A stretch of 64,000 nucleotides of DNA from Orientallactaga sibirica. Lineage: Eukaryota > Chordata > Mammalia > Rodentia > Dipodidae. Below, one piece after another: positions 9,851-21,800 of the stretch. Under the pieces are notes generated by a model. The model did not search any database and was not told the DNA's origin. It saw only the letters and a program-made list of their open reading frames with translations. Position 1 is the first letter of the stretch. Each line of letters opens with the position of its first letter. A program made the position numbers and the translations under genes. The DNA lies in NCBI GenBank assembly GCA_036365145.1, contig JAEOAD010000015.1, positions 11,649,501 to 11,713,500 on the forward strand. The letters are read 5' to 3'.

Positions 9851-12604
9851 CTGCTTCTTTGTTTTCCAAGTAGCTATCCAGGCTCAGGAAATTCTCCACA
9901 CATACTGATGCAATGGCAAAATAAGTATACCATGGGTCTAGCTTCCTGTTTGTTCTCATCTCAGTGTTGGAAGCTAGAATACTTTAATCAGGATGTAAGA
10001 GATTTAGAGGAAACGTCCAGAAAAAAAATTTACTTAAAGAAAGGGGAATGAAAGAAAGGTAGCAAAAAAAATAACAAACAAAGATTTAGAGGAAGAGTAA
10101 ATGATTGGGGTTATTAAACAGAGAAGAAAGAGATGAGAAGGTGGCCCTGTAAATGGCCCTTCCCATTTATGAAACAAGGGGGAGCATAGAGAGTGGGAAG
10201 AGGATGCACAGCTGGAGGAGCAAGTGGAAGCGAGGGTGATCACGGCAGTGGCCAGGGACCTACCCTGCTAACAGCTGGCTTTTGTGGAATGGTTGACCAT
10301 GGGGTTTTGGATGGCAACCAATGCTGACTGCTGAGAAATACACAGGGAAAGAAAAGACTGCAAAACATACCTACAGCTCTCTTCATGATGCCTCATTCTT
10401 TTACCTTCGCTGTACATATATCATCCGCTGTCCTGCCAGTCTGTTCTTTCCAGCATTAGTCTTGTCTATCACAACAACTGGAAAGACCATTATCTGAATA
10501 GAAGTGTATTTCTGCAGAGTCTCAGTGGATAATCTGACATCATAGACCATGATGGATCATCTCAGACCATATGCCCTAAAAGACACACATACCATATTTA
10601 AGCCAAAGATTATGTCACATGTGCTCTGGTCTCTCCATTCAACCTGCTGTCCACCAAAAGGTTGTCTCCTAAAGCAAACAGAAACAGCAGAAAGCCAGGG
10701 TGTGCAGTTGCATACTGGGGGCATGGGGTGTGCACTAGTCAGCAGTGGCCAGGAAGGAGTTGGCAGGAGGATTCCTCACCCCATGTTCTGCACTCTTACT
10801 CAGCCTTCCTGTTTATTTTTAATATCTGCCTTTCCCTCCTGTTCCTTTTGCAGTCAAATATAATTAAATTTCCTCATTTTAACTAGTTTGAATGAGTAGG
10901 TAAATAATGAAGATCATGTTTATTAAATTTGCAACACATGCAAAATACAAAGGAGTGAAACAGAAGGGTGTCTATCTGGAAAGAAGCTCATTTACTTGAC
11001 TATAAAAGGTTGAGGCCTAACTAGAGTCACCATAAAATGCTCTAGATGTCCCTGATGCCCGGTGTGCACATTTAGAAAATGTGAATGATGACATGAGGAG
11101 ATTCTAAATTGACTTCCAGTGATTGTAACTGAATTGAATCTTTGGTTAATTTTCTTCAAAGGATATCTATTGAGTGTCATGCAGAAAGCAGCCCACTAAT
11201 CAAGATGAGGGCAAGTGTTTTAGGTTCAGATATTATGCCTGATGAAATTTAACTATCTTTGACCTCCTATGGGAATCTCAGATCCTCTACTTAGAACTGT
11301 CACTTCCTCTTCTCATTTTCCAAAGTGTTCTGTTACTTATAGCACTGGTCAAACACCACCTAGGCTTACTGTGATACCCAGACACACTGCTGTATGCCTT
11401 TTTCTTTACTCCTAGTAGACCGGCTTAAACCCCAAGGGCATTGCATAGATGTTTTGTGAAACCCCACATTTATTTCAGAAAGCACTTGGAAGCCACAGAA
11501 ATCCTCTTGAGCAAGCAAGATGGCAATAATTGAGCCAACTCCCTGCTACCTACCACCAAGAAGGACCTTAGTGGTATTGTAGCTGGAGCTGGAAGCCTGC
11601 TGTAGCTGCACCTTCCTTTCTGATCTATGCCCAGCAGCCTTCAAAGGAACCTGAAACTCCCTAATGCCAAACCACAGGTAATCACATCACTGCCATGGGG
11701 CAATGGTTGTCATGGATTCATAGTTCAGCATTCAGAGGAAGTCCCAGGTAAATGGAGATATTGTAGTAGTTACCAGGTAGGTAGAGAAAGCTGCTGGATC
11801 CATGGTTGTTCCTGTCAGGCTGGTGGATAATGAACAGTGCCCTTTCTTTACTCAAATCGCTTCTTCCTGTTGCTGAGTTCTTTTTTCAAAAGAGGAAAAT
11901 TACCTATTGAATTATACCAAGTTACTGCTCTCTACTGTTTTGTTATGGAAGAGATTCATTGTTCTTAATTTATTGTTCATGTTCTTGCTTGAGGACAATT
12001 TTATTGTACAAATTTATCATTATGAACTAAACTTTAAAACTCACAAAGACTTAAGTGGAATTTTAAATATTTCCTATAATTATTTCACAATAGCATACGG
12101 ATTAACAAATACCTCAGAGTAGAGGATACCAGTGGAGATATTTACAGGGGAAAAATGTACAAATGAAATATGGTTTGGCCAGGTTTAATACACACAGAAT
12201 ACACTTTAATACTTTCATATGGTCTGAATAATATCCCCATATTGATTTTTTCCTTGTTTCTACCAACTCCACAGCAAATGCACGACAATGGCTTATTGAT
12301 TTATTGCAAGTGTAGCAATGGGTTTATAACAGCATGAATCATACCGATTGCTCAATTCACCACATGCCTTAATAAAAGTTTCACTTTAATAAAACTGAGC
12401 TAAGGCAAATATGCCCAGAGGCTGGCCTGACATTCCTTATACATTACCCTGCCTCAGGAAATTATTGCCATATATTTTACAGCAGCTACAGTAGGCTAGG
12501 GGGATCAGGATTAAAATGTACTAACTACTGTGATATTTAACAGAACTCCTGTGTTCCTAGTTAACCCTCACAGTAGAAAATGAACAGAACAATTAAGAGA
12601 CAGC
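9851..12604. other. 2.7 kb of unique sequence, no gene recognised
   Basis: Several open frames of 60-104 codons exist (for example plus 10549-10863) but they overlap on both strands and resemble no protein I know. I see no interspersed repeat I can name. This is a reasonable place to look for conserved non-coding sequence. Confidence 0.4.
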
Positions 12605-12770
12605 CCATTGTAAGGGTAGAACTGGCTTGGGAGCCAGGCAGTCGGGGCTCAGAACTGGCTCTTGTCATCCAATGTGTTGTCTAAGCTGACTCTACAATGG
12701 AGGTGGAAGTGCCTGTCTTGTTTCTCTCCCAGTGTTAGTATGAGCATCATATGACAAAGAAGAAGCAAAG
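12605..12770 (+). repeat. MIR fossil, plus strand
   Basis: CTGGCTTGGGAGCCAGGCAG and TCGGGGCTCAGAACTGGCTC match the MIR 5' tRNA-like part. The core is eroded but the 3' part (GTGTTAGTATGAGCATCATA) is in order. Confidence 0.6.
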
Positions 12771-12979
12771 TGCTTCCAGTCCTATTAACTTTTTGGCAAG
12801 TTCAGTCATAATGGTTATAAATAACAAGGATAATGTAAATAACAAGTATGATTCGTTTTATACAAGTTTAAGGGTTTATGATGAAAAGGCAATCATTCCA
12901 ATAAGGTTGCATTACCCTCTTTTAAATGATAGATTTTTTTTCCTTTGTGAGAGTTGGAAATGCCCCCCCCCACTATATA

Positions 12980-13036
<57 letters not shown>
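12980..13036. repeat. (GT)n microsatellite, about 28 units
   Basis: A pure GT run. It continues directly into the GT-rich tail side of the minus-strand B4-like SINE and probably expanded from that tail. Confidence 0.95.
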
Positions 13037-13039
<3 letters not shown>

Positions 13040-13298
13040 AGGTCAGAGGACAACACCAAGGTGTCCATCCTCTCCTTCCACCTTTTTTGAGACATCATCT
13101 CTCTTTTTTCTGCCACTGCCTGAGCCAGATTAGTTGGCCTTTGAGCTTCAAGATTATCCTGGCCCTTTCTCCCATTGCTGTAGGCATTTTGGGATCTCTG
13201 GTGTGCACACAACTTCATGTCCTGTTAGGGAAGATCAAACTAGGGCTGACAGACTTTCAAGCAAGCACCTTTGACTGCTGAGCCATCTCCCCAGCCCC
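13037..13298 (-). repeat. B4-like composite SINE, minus strand
   Basis: GGTCAGAGGACAACACCAAG, CTTCCACCTTTTTTGAGACA and the head complement CTGAGCCATCTCCCCAGCCC are present in the usual order. Confidence 0.8.
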
Positions 13299-13547
13299 CA
13301 CATCTGTATTCTTTCAGAGAAAAGTCATCTAGGGTGTGAGAAAGCAGGCCATAACAAATTGTGTGTGCTCCTTAAGTGACTTATCACCTGCTTACTCTTG
13401 CTCTGGAAAACATTATGATTAGATGATACATGTACCACTGCATGTGGACTGTTGTGGTGTGTATTAGTCCTTAAGACCAAACAAGCTTTGTGGCTTTTCT
13501 AACTAATACCAATCGCTTAGGACTTATTACATGTTAAATATTGTAAA

Positions 13548-13626
13548 GAGCAAGGCCACCCTGAGACTACATAGTGAATTCCAGGTTAGCCTTAGCTAGA
13601 GTGAGATTCTGCCTCAAAAAAACAAT
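13548..13626 (+). repeat. B1 SINE, 3' part only, plus strand
   Basis: CCACCCTGAGACTACATAG, TGAATTCCAGGTTAGCCTTA and AGAGTGAGATTCTGCCTC plus an A-run match the right half of the B1 copies at 43180 and 48108. The left half is absent. Confidence 0.85.
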
Positions 13627-13638
13627 TTATACCTACAC

Positions 13639-13639
13639 C

Positions 13640-13679
<40 letters not shown>

Positions 13680-13698
13680 GCTAGCTAGCTAGCTAGCT
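13639..13698. repeat. (TCTA)n microsatellite changing to (CTAG)n
   Basis: About ten TCTA units (13639-13678) pass directly into about five CTAG units (13677-13698). The change needs only one base substitution per unit, so the second block looks like expansion of a point-mutated unit. Confidence 0.95.
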
Positions 13699-14344
13699 GT
13701 TAGGGAGGTATCTTGAACCTCCAAGAAGTGTGATCTTGGGACAGGTATAAAATCTCCCAGCTTTTGTTTCTTCATCTGTACAGAAGTGGCACGAGTAAAA
13801 TGGTGAGACACATACTAGATATTTAAAAATGCATTTTCCTGTCACTTTTCTCATCCATTTGTAGTACTTCATCTCCATAAGTGACTGCCTTCCACACATA
13901 GCTCTTTCTTGCTTCCACCCCTGTACTCATTTTGAGTGGGAAGCAGCCCTACAAGGAAGACCCTAATCTGTCCAGCATCCTGCTCTGCTTCCATTGGGCT
14001 TCCTCTCTGCTCTGGCAGCTTCTTCATATTCCTCAATGTTTGTTCCTCTTGCAGTCATAACCCTAGGGGATGATGAGACTGTTTGATTTCTCAGTGTGCT
14101 CCTGTAGTGTTAATCATTGTGTTCAGAAACTAGGAAAGATAGTCAATATTACGAAAATGATTGCAAAAAGATGATTGATAGATAATTCATGATGAACAGC
14201 CAGGTTGTTTCCAAAAGTGTACTCGCAAAAGCAAACTTGATCATATATGCTGAAAATGAACCAGAACTCCAAAGAGATGTCAATGAGTTATAACTCAGTC
14301 TACAACACTCTGCTTCTAAGGTATTACAACAGCATTACCACACA
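13699..14344. other. Unique sequence, no gene seen
   Basis: No repeat or coding signal was recognised. Confidence 0.4.
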
Positions 14345-14590
14345 GGTGATAATGAGTGGCCATTTCCTAAGCACTGGACAGTGCTAATTGCTCTGTATAT
14401 TTCATGTCATTAGTCATGACAACTATTTGACCTACATATCATAACTCTTGCACTATTACAGCTCAACCCAGTGAAGCTTAGGAAGATGAAATGATCTTAC
14501 TGAAGTTGTAGTGAACAATGGCTGAGCTAAGACTTGAACATATGTCGTTGTGATTCCAGAACCTGTGCTCTAGCTTCCATATTGTGCTGT
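14345..14590 (-). repeat. MIR fossil, minus strand, near full length
   Basis: The complement of MIR reads in order: TTTCCTAAGCACTGGACAGT, TTCATGTCATTAGTCATGAC, GAAGCTTAGGAAGATGAAAT, GACTTGAACATATGTCG and CCAGAACCTGTGCTCTAGC. Confidence 0.75.
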
Positions 14591-15684
14591 GGAAAAGGAG
14601 TTAGCCATGATGAATGCCCCAAGCACCCCAAAAGGAGGGAATGCTCAGAAACAGAGCTTGTGGTCTTGTGGGGAACCAAATTCACCATGACTTCATGTCC
14701 ATCTGAATCTGACTTTCTCTAGCTTGCTTTGCCACATTTCCCCCACTAAGGACAGTTTAAAGGAAACCACCATCCTAAACCAGGAACTCAGCTGTTAGGA
14801 GAAATGAAAAATCCAGAAGCAACTTCTGTCTTGCCATTCATTAATGGGTTTATAGGGAATTCTCTCAATGTAGGGCTCTAACACAACATTTAGGAAAATC
14901 CCAAATTTTAAAATAAATAAGTTGGCTAAAATACAGACATTTTACATATGAGTTTAATAAAATAGATCTTTCTTTTTTAAATCTTTGGTAATCTCTGAAA
15001 TATATCAAGTGCAACCCAGGAACATTGTATCCCAAGTTGTGATTCATGAAATGAAACGGAAATGTATTATGTAATTCAATTGGGAGAGTTCAGCCCAGAG
15101 CTCATTAGGGCTATTGCTGGTGATGTGGACTGTGGTGCACAGGCCCTGTGGTTTGGGCACACTTCTCTCAGTCCTTACCTCCCTTTCTTCCAAGAACATT
15201 TTAAACAAATATCGTCACCCTTTTCAAAACAGCATTCTTGAGAATTTGCCCACAGACGAGGATAATTCAGGGGAAATCTTAGGAGAAGCCGTGATTGCTT
15301 CCTTTGTCCTACTTTCCCATTGACACTTGTGAGTCAGGCATAGAGCTATCTCATGGCCTTCTTGTGACCACACCAGGGGCAGTCTATGCATTGGACAGGT
15401 GGACAAGGTGCCATCTGAAGAGACTGTAGCACAGAGAAAGACAGGCCTTCCCCAGGGTCTTAAGGTTGTAATGTGAGCTACAACTAGCTCAGACATGGAT
15501 TTCTTTTTGTTCTATTTCTTTTCTCAGATCACCACACAGCCAGAACTTATAGTCAAAGCAGTTTTCCCCATATATGGTGATTTCCATGAAAACAAATGAG
15601 AAAGGGAAGGGAAAATCCACTGTTCTATTAGATACTTTCTGTGTCTTACCTGATTTTTTTGTGTGTCATTTCTTTGGGTTTCAT
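14591..15684. other. Unique sequence, no gene seen
   Basis: Two overlapping open frames (plus 15114-15323 and minus 15224-15496) share the same DNA; neither resembles a known protein. Confidence 0.4.
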
Positions 15685-16345
15685 TTAAGATTTTTATTGA
15701 AATAAAATGTGCATTAGATAAAAGTTTACCATTTGAATGAAGTACCATTCCAAAACATTCTTATTTTTTATTGATTTATTATTTATTTGTGTGCTTATAT
15801 GTGCATACATACACCAGGTTTAACTATGTGCATATTTTGTGGGTCATGTGTTAGGTCTATGGTTAACTTACTGTGCACTCAATTCTCAATAGCAATATAT
15901 GAGAGTTCCACTATCTACACACTCCCACCAACACTTGATTTTTTTGACTTTAAACGATTCTGAGTAGGAAATGATAACACAATATAGATTTGGTTTGCAT
16001 TTTCTTAAAATACAATAATGAGCATCTTTTTACTTCCTTACCATTTTAGCTGAAGTAAAGTAAACATTGTTTTTGGTTGACAAATAAAATAACTTCAATA
16101 TACTTTCATGTATAACATGATGGTTTGAAATATGTACATTACAGAAAATTGCTTAATTGGACTTATTAGCATATTTTTACCTCACATAATTACTATGATG
16201 AAATCACTTAAATTACTGTACTCAGTGATTTTCAAAATATTATATGAACTTATTAATTATAGCAACTGTGTTGAACAATAGCTCTCTTAAACTTATACCT
16301 GCTATCTTACTGAAATTTCATATCCTTTGATAAGTAACTCCTTAG
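15685..16345 (-). repeat. L1M-type LINE fossil, minus strand
   Basis: The complement of old L1 3' sequences is visible: CACTCCCACCAACACTTGAT (3' of ORF2/UTR), AACAATAGCTCTCTTAAACT and TGAAATTTCATATCCTTTGA. Heavy decay and internal gaps are evident, so the ends are approximate. Confidence 0.6.
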
Positions 16346-17174
16346 GCCATTTAACATATGCCAGTCACGTTCACATGTTGGAGCAAATGACAGGGCTTCT
16401 TGTGTATGTACAACCATCACTATAGCTACTTTTGGAACACTATCATCACTTTAAAAAAAAACCTGGCCATACCATTTAACTATCACCCTTCTCTAGTTTA
16501 TTTTAAATAACTAGTAAAAAATTCTTTCAGCTTATATTTTTATCATACACTGTGGGAAGCTCAAGCTATGACTTCAGCACTGAGGAGCTTACATGTTATC
16601 TTAGAAGAAGAAAAGGCTTAACAAAAATGCAGCAGACTGCTTCTGTCACATATAATCCAAGACTGTGACAGACTGAGTTTTTCAAGTATGTCTGCAGCAA
16701 TTTCATTCCACAAACACTCCTGCATTGTGATCTCATCACTTCTCTATTAATGGAGTTTAATTAATGGAATTAAGGAGTTACCTTCTTAAATCTGGGGTGA
16801 TCCCAGTGGACTTATTTGTGACCATAGACCATGAGGTATAGCATCAGAAGGTGGATGAGAAGAAGGCTTGCATCTATTCTCTTCATCTACTTTTATTTCA
16901 TCTTATAGGAATTTGACTGTCATGGTGACTGACACCTGAGAAGGCTAGGAGTAGGTGCACCAGCTCATGTTAGTCTTGGGTGACATATGAGTGAAGGTGA
17001 CACCAGATGACTCCAAGTACCCATCATTCAAGTCCCTCCCCCCAGTCAGACCAGTCTTCCTAGCTGAGCCCCAGACACAGAGAGACATCATCCCAATTCT
17101 GCTTGATGCACAAAATCATGCACATGATATATAACTGCTGCTTTATCATCCATCAGTAGAAGGGACTTGAGTAA
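16346..17174. other. Unique sequence with possible ancient repeat traces
   Basis: Nothing is confidently recognised. Around 16550-16640 the text resembles an ancient mammalian repeat (GCACTGAGGAGCTTACATGT). Confidence 0.35.
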
Positions 17175-17290
17175 ACTTTTGACCCTCCTGCAATTCTGTT
17201 CCTTCTGTAAAATGGGATGTCATTATACTTATCTTAAATGGTTGATATGAAAATTAAAGGAGCATAAAAATTACAATAGTATGTGTGACA
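17175..17290 (+). repeat. MIR 3' fossil, plus strand
   Basis: TTCCTTCTGTAAAATGGGAT, then TACTTATCTTAAATGGTTGA and GAAAATTAAAGGAGCATAAA follow the MIR core and 3' end. Confidence 0.6.
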
Positions 17291-17500
17291 TTGTCAAGTT
17301 TGAAGGTTGAGACCAGGAAATGTCATTGCAATGGCTCTGAAAGAAGCATGCAGTGCATAGGTACAAACCTCTGACCTTAATCTCTTACAGAGAGTGTCAG
17401 AAAGCAGTAGGGGAAAAAAAACTTCTGCCTAGGTTCTCAGTATGAAAGCTGTTGATTAATTAATTTACTCATTCTTTCATGGAATAAATCTGAAAGGCTG

Positions 17501-17841
17501 TGTTGCAGTCAGGTTCACATTGCTGGAAGAAATCACATGACCAATAGCAGCTTGTGGGGGAAAAAAAGGTTTATTTTGGCTTACAGACTCAAGGGGAAGC
17601 TCCATGATGGCAGAGGAAAATGATGGAATGATCAGAGAGTGGATATCAGCCCCTGGCCAACTAAAGTGGACAATAGCAACAGGAGAGTGTGCCAAACACT
17701 GGCAAGGGGAAACTAGCTATAATACCCCTAAGCCCTCCCCCAGCAATACACTGCCTCCAAGAGACATTAATCTCCATCAGCTGGGAATCTAGCATTCAGA
17801 ACACCTAAGTTGATGGGTGACACCTGAATTAAACCATTACA
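17501..17841 (-). mobile_element. Solo LTR of ERVL-MaLR type, minus strand, with perfect 5-bp target duplication
   Basis: On the minus strand the element begins TGTAATGGTTTAATTCAGG and ends in CA. GGCTG at 17496-17500 is repeated at 17842-17846, the 5-bp duplication expected for ERVL-class integration. A polyadenylation-like region is seen as the complement GGTTTATTTTGGCTTACAGA near 17566. There is no internal sequence, so the element is a solo LTR made by LTR-LTR recombination. Confidence 0.85.
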
Positions 17842-17846
17842 GGCTG

Positions 17847-19278
17847 CTACTTACTGGACAGGCACTGGATAACACATTTCAGATTCAATGACAGCAGGTA
17901 ATAGCTCTCAGGGAGAGACAGATAAGTAGACAGGCTATCTCAACAGAATGAGAGAAGGACTTTCCTGGGACTCAGTGCTAGTACAGTCCAAAGACATTAT
18001 ACTTCCCAGCTGAGCACTTTAGCCTGGTTAAGAGTGGGTTAGACAGATGAGGAACATTCCAGACAGATAACAAGCATAGAAAAGATGAGATGTGAGGCTA
18101 ATGAATACACCAGTTGGTCCCTTTGGGGGGAACAATGCCTCAGGATACACCTTCCCACCCTGCGGCTCTTACCTTCTTTCTGACCCTTCTTCTGCAATGT
18201 TTCTTGAGCTTTGCAGGGTATAAGTCTCCTTTATTTTTGAGCTTTCGGCAGCCTTTAACTTGCTGCTTTGATGGGTTTTGAGTGCCCTCAGTGTCCACTG
18301 CCATCTCCCTGGAGAAGATTCTTTGGCTCTGGCTCATTCATAACTGCTCCTCTGTGGGACTGCACATACCTAAGAGTTGTTCAGTTTCCTCAGTTGTTCA
18401 TTTTACTTCCCAGAAGGAAGAAGGAATCAATGGAGAGTACACAAAACAGCACAGGAAAACAGTTTAGTGTTTTCCTCCACACAGGGACTGTGTGATACCA
18501 AGCCAGCAAACACAAGTCATTGAGCCTCAAGTCCTTCACTGAGATGGAACCATGCCCCTCTGCTCAAGGAGCTGGCTGACGCAGGAAGAAATTGTTCACA
18601 TTGAAGCAGACTCCCAGGCAAAGCAGAGTTCATGCTGATAACAAGCTTTCTATGAGAATCACACATTCACAGGAGAATGCTAAACGTACAATTGAAATAT
18701 AGGACCTCTTTGGACACTGTTATTTTTAAATTCATAATATCAAATTTAATTCAAACCTTCACAGTAGTACAAGCCTACAGGGACTTGTAAAGTCTTTTGA
18801 GAGTATAAGTTTTAGGTATTTGTATTTGTTGTTGCATGGACTAAAGTGAAAATAAAAAGCAATGCAAGTAGTTAGATTTGAGGTAAGTTTTAAGTTGTGA
18901 TTTGCATAGTTTGTGGAACTCCGCTCTGAGGGAAGCTCCCACCTCAAATGTCAACGTGTACTCACTTCACTCCATGGAAATGACCCACATGGAGCCATGA
19001 CAGGCACTATCAGAGATTCTTTGCAGCTTTGAAATGGCCCAGCTGTGTTGGACCTGTTCTTGAATTAAGATTTTTGATAAGGTCGTCATGTGTCCAGAGC
19101 AAAGATTGTTAATTTTCCATCTGAATTTGAAGTAAGTGCTAGACATTTGTGCTGAATATCAAGATTATAAGGTCAATTTTCGATGAGGTTTTTCCTGGCC
19201 CCTTCCTTCCATTTCTTACAACTACATGAAAAGACTGGTGAAGCATGATAATGAGAATAAAAGGGCAAAACAAAGTTT

Positions 19279-19322
<44 letters not shown>

Positions 19323-20409
19323 GGCAATTGAGGGGAGCACAAAATAGAAAGAAATGAGAGGTCCTCAAGCAGCAATGTGCAGATGAGTACCCTGAGAAGT
19401 TATTTTCCCATTTGAAGGGAGGGAGCACTTTGCCTGCCTTGCCTCTAGGGGCATCCAGGAAGAATGAATGAGGTCTAGATCAATGTGTTCAGGGAAGTAC
19501 AAGTGATCATAAAATAAAATGTCTTATAATTAGCCAATAAAAAGAGTCATGTCTGAGAACCTTTTCTGCCCTGCAGATAGGAAAGAAAAACACTAACAAA
19601 ATGGATGTATGAGCCAAGTCCCAATGTCAGGTTCATCGTGGCTATGATATTTTGAAGTGTATTTATGTGCTTGTCAGCAAGTTGTTAAGATTTCAGAGTC
19701 AACATGTAGTCTTGGGATACCTAAGCCTCTCACACAGAGTTAGTTTGCTGACCATCCTGATCCACTTCTCTTTCTTCCCTGTACTCAGTTCTGAAATGCC
19801 TAATGTCTAGTAGCAGCCTGCTGTTGGGTGCGGGCATACCCAACATTGCCAAGCCAGGGCTGCGGGTTACTGCTTATCCCTTGTACTTGCTCCTGCTTCC
19901 AGCATAGGGCTGAAAGTAAATATTGTGGCAACAACTGCTTGGTAGGTTAAAAGACATCTTTTGCCAAAACAGCTGACAAAGAAAATTGTGGCGTAAACAT
20001 TTCAAGTGTAATCTTGCCCAAACTACTAAATTATCTCACAAGCAAAATGGAGATGCACTATATTTATGTTGAAAAAGTTCACATTTTTCTAACAGAAGTG
20101 GTCATTTTTTACTATGAACTCAATGGAGAATGATCTAACAAACTAAAAATATAACTTTAAAAATATAACTTTAAAAATAAAAATGCTAATAGTAACTTTG
20201 TTTTCTTTTCACAACATAATCTATCTACTTGGAATATTTTCCCTCAATGAATATAGAAAACTATAGAATGAGAAAAGTTATAGAGAAATGGTTTACAAAT
20301 AAAAAAATCTATGTGTTTAAGGTGATGCATATCACCTTGTGCAAATTGTATGAGATGATTTCCACAACTGAGCGAATTAGTATATTCAGCGTCTTCCATA
20401 ATTACCACC
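17847..20409. other. Unique sequence with an (AC)n run at 19281-19320
   Basis: The AC run has 20 clean units. The 17855-18090 part resembles an ancient mammalian repeat too diverged to name. No gene was recognised. Confidence 0.4.
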
Positions 20410-21250
20410 TGTATTAACAAGGGTTCTCTAGAGAAACAGAACTGGTATTATGAAGTGAATTACAAAGGGGATTTATTATATTGGTTTAACACAGTACAGG
20501 CTTGGCAATGCAACAATGCTGTCTGCATGTACTACCGGCTGAGAACCCATTTGCTTCTCAATTCACAGGTTGACTACCTCAGCAGGCCAAATTTGACACT
20601 GAAACTCTGGAAGAATGCAAGAGAGTTGAGGATCTTCAGTGCCTGTTGGAAGGCCAAAGAAGCTGGATTCCGATGGGGGCCAAGTATGGAGGCAACAACA
20701 GGGTAGATGCATGTGACAGCACAGAGCAAAGGAAGAAAGGTTAAAACAGTTCCCAGATTTCTTTGTCTTTTATTTTCTTTGTGTTTGTGTTCACATGTGT
20801 TAGTGCAAGGGTTCTTTTCATGGTGAACTTATGGTGGTGGAGCACAATTTACTGTTGGTCCTCACCTTCCGCCTTATGTGTGGTGGTCTCTTGTTCTCCT
20901 TGTTTACCACTCCACTTGCCAGGCTGGTCACTGAGCTTCAGAGAAATTCTCCTGTCTCTGCCTATTATTTTCTTGAAGGCATGTTGGGGTTATGGAAGTT
21001 TTCCATGGTTTCTGGCTTTCAAATGGGGTCTGGAATTCTGAACTCAGGTACCTGGGCCTGCTTGGCAGATGCTTTAACAACTGAGCCACCTCCCTAGTCA
21101 CACCAAGACTTCTTTATACCTGGGCTGCTGTTCACTTTGGGGAAGATTCTTCACCCTACCCCACATACTACCCTCACAGATTTGCCCAGAGGCGTATTTT
21201 TTACTTGATTACTGATCCAATCAAGTTGACAATTGAGATTCACCATCACA
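20410..21250 (-). mobile_element. MaLR-type LTR, minus strand, split by a SINE
   Basis: The minus strand starts TGTGATGGTGAATCTCAATT at 21250 and runs to about 21106, is interrupted by the SINE at 20762-21101, and resumes to end near 20410 (plus-strand TGTATTAACAAGGGTTCTCT, complement of a CA end). CCACC (20405-20409) and CCACT (21251-21255) look like a 5-bp target duplication with one later substitution. Net LTR length is about 500 bp. Confidence 0.7.
20762..21101 (-). repeat. B4-like composite SINE inserted in an LTR, minus strand
   Basis: The GT-rich tail, CACTTGCCAGGCTGGTCACT and the head complement AACAACTGAGCCACCTCCCT occur in the usual order. Its insertion postdates the LTR. Confidence 0.75.
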
Positions 21251-21254
21251 CCAC

Positions 21255-21800
21255 TGGTGTGTGAATGGGGGGAGGGACGAGAATACTTGAGATTATTTTC
21301 TTGACAAATACAAGTACACAATATATTATTGTTAACTGTAGTCATGATTCTGTACCTTACGTATCTAGAACATATTTGTCTTATAAGTAAAGATGGTGGC
21401 CTTTGACAAATCTCTTCCCTTCCTCTGCTCATTAGCTCTTAGTAATCACCATTCTACTCTTTTACTGTAACTTTGACTTCATTATTTTTAAAGATACCAC
21501 ATAGAAGTGATTATGTAGCACTTTTCTTTATGGATCTGGCACATTTCCAGTGTCTTCCCTGATTATATTGTTCCAATTGGCAAGACTTATTTACTTCTTT
21601 TTAAAGCTGAATAATATTCTATTATGTGCATGTACCACATTTTCCTTATCTGTTCATCTGTCAATAGATATTTAGGTTTGTTTCCTATTTGTGTATTGTG
21701 AATAATGCTGCAATGAACATAGGAGTGCAAATATCTCCTTGGAATGATACTTTTAATTTGTTTGGATGAAGATCCCCACAGAGCTAAAATATGCAATTTT
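21255..21800 (-). repeat. L1M-type LINE 3' fossil, minus strand, with ORF2 C-terminal remnant
   Basis: The plus-strand text GCTGAATAATATTCTATTAT, GTGAATAATGCTGCAATGAA and GTCATGATTCTGTACCTTAC are complements of old L1 3' ORF2/UTR. The minus-strand frame at 21587-21796 still encodes the ORF2 C-terminal motif MWYMHIIEYYSALKRSK, near the family's MEYYSALKRNE. Confidence 0.85.

Noticed and set aside
12751..13218. Frames with poly-Cys/Val or poly-His/Thr ends
   Set aside because: These are translations of the (GT)n microsatellite.
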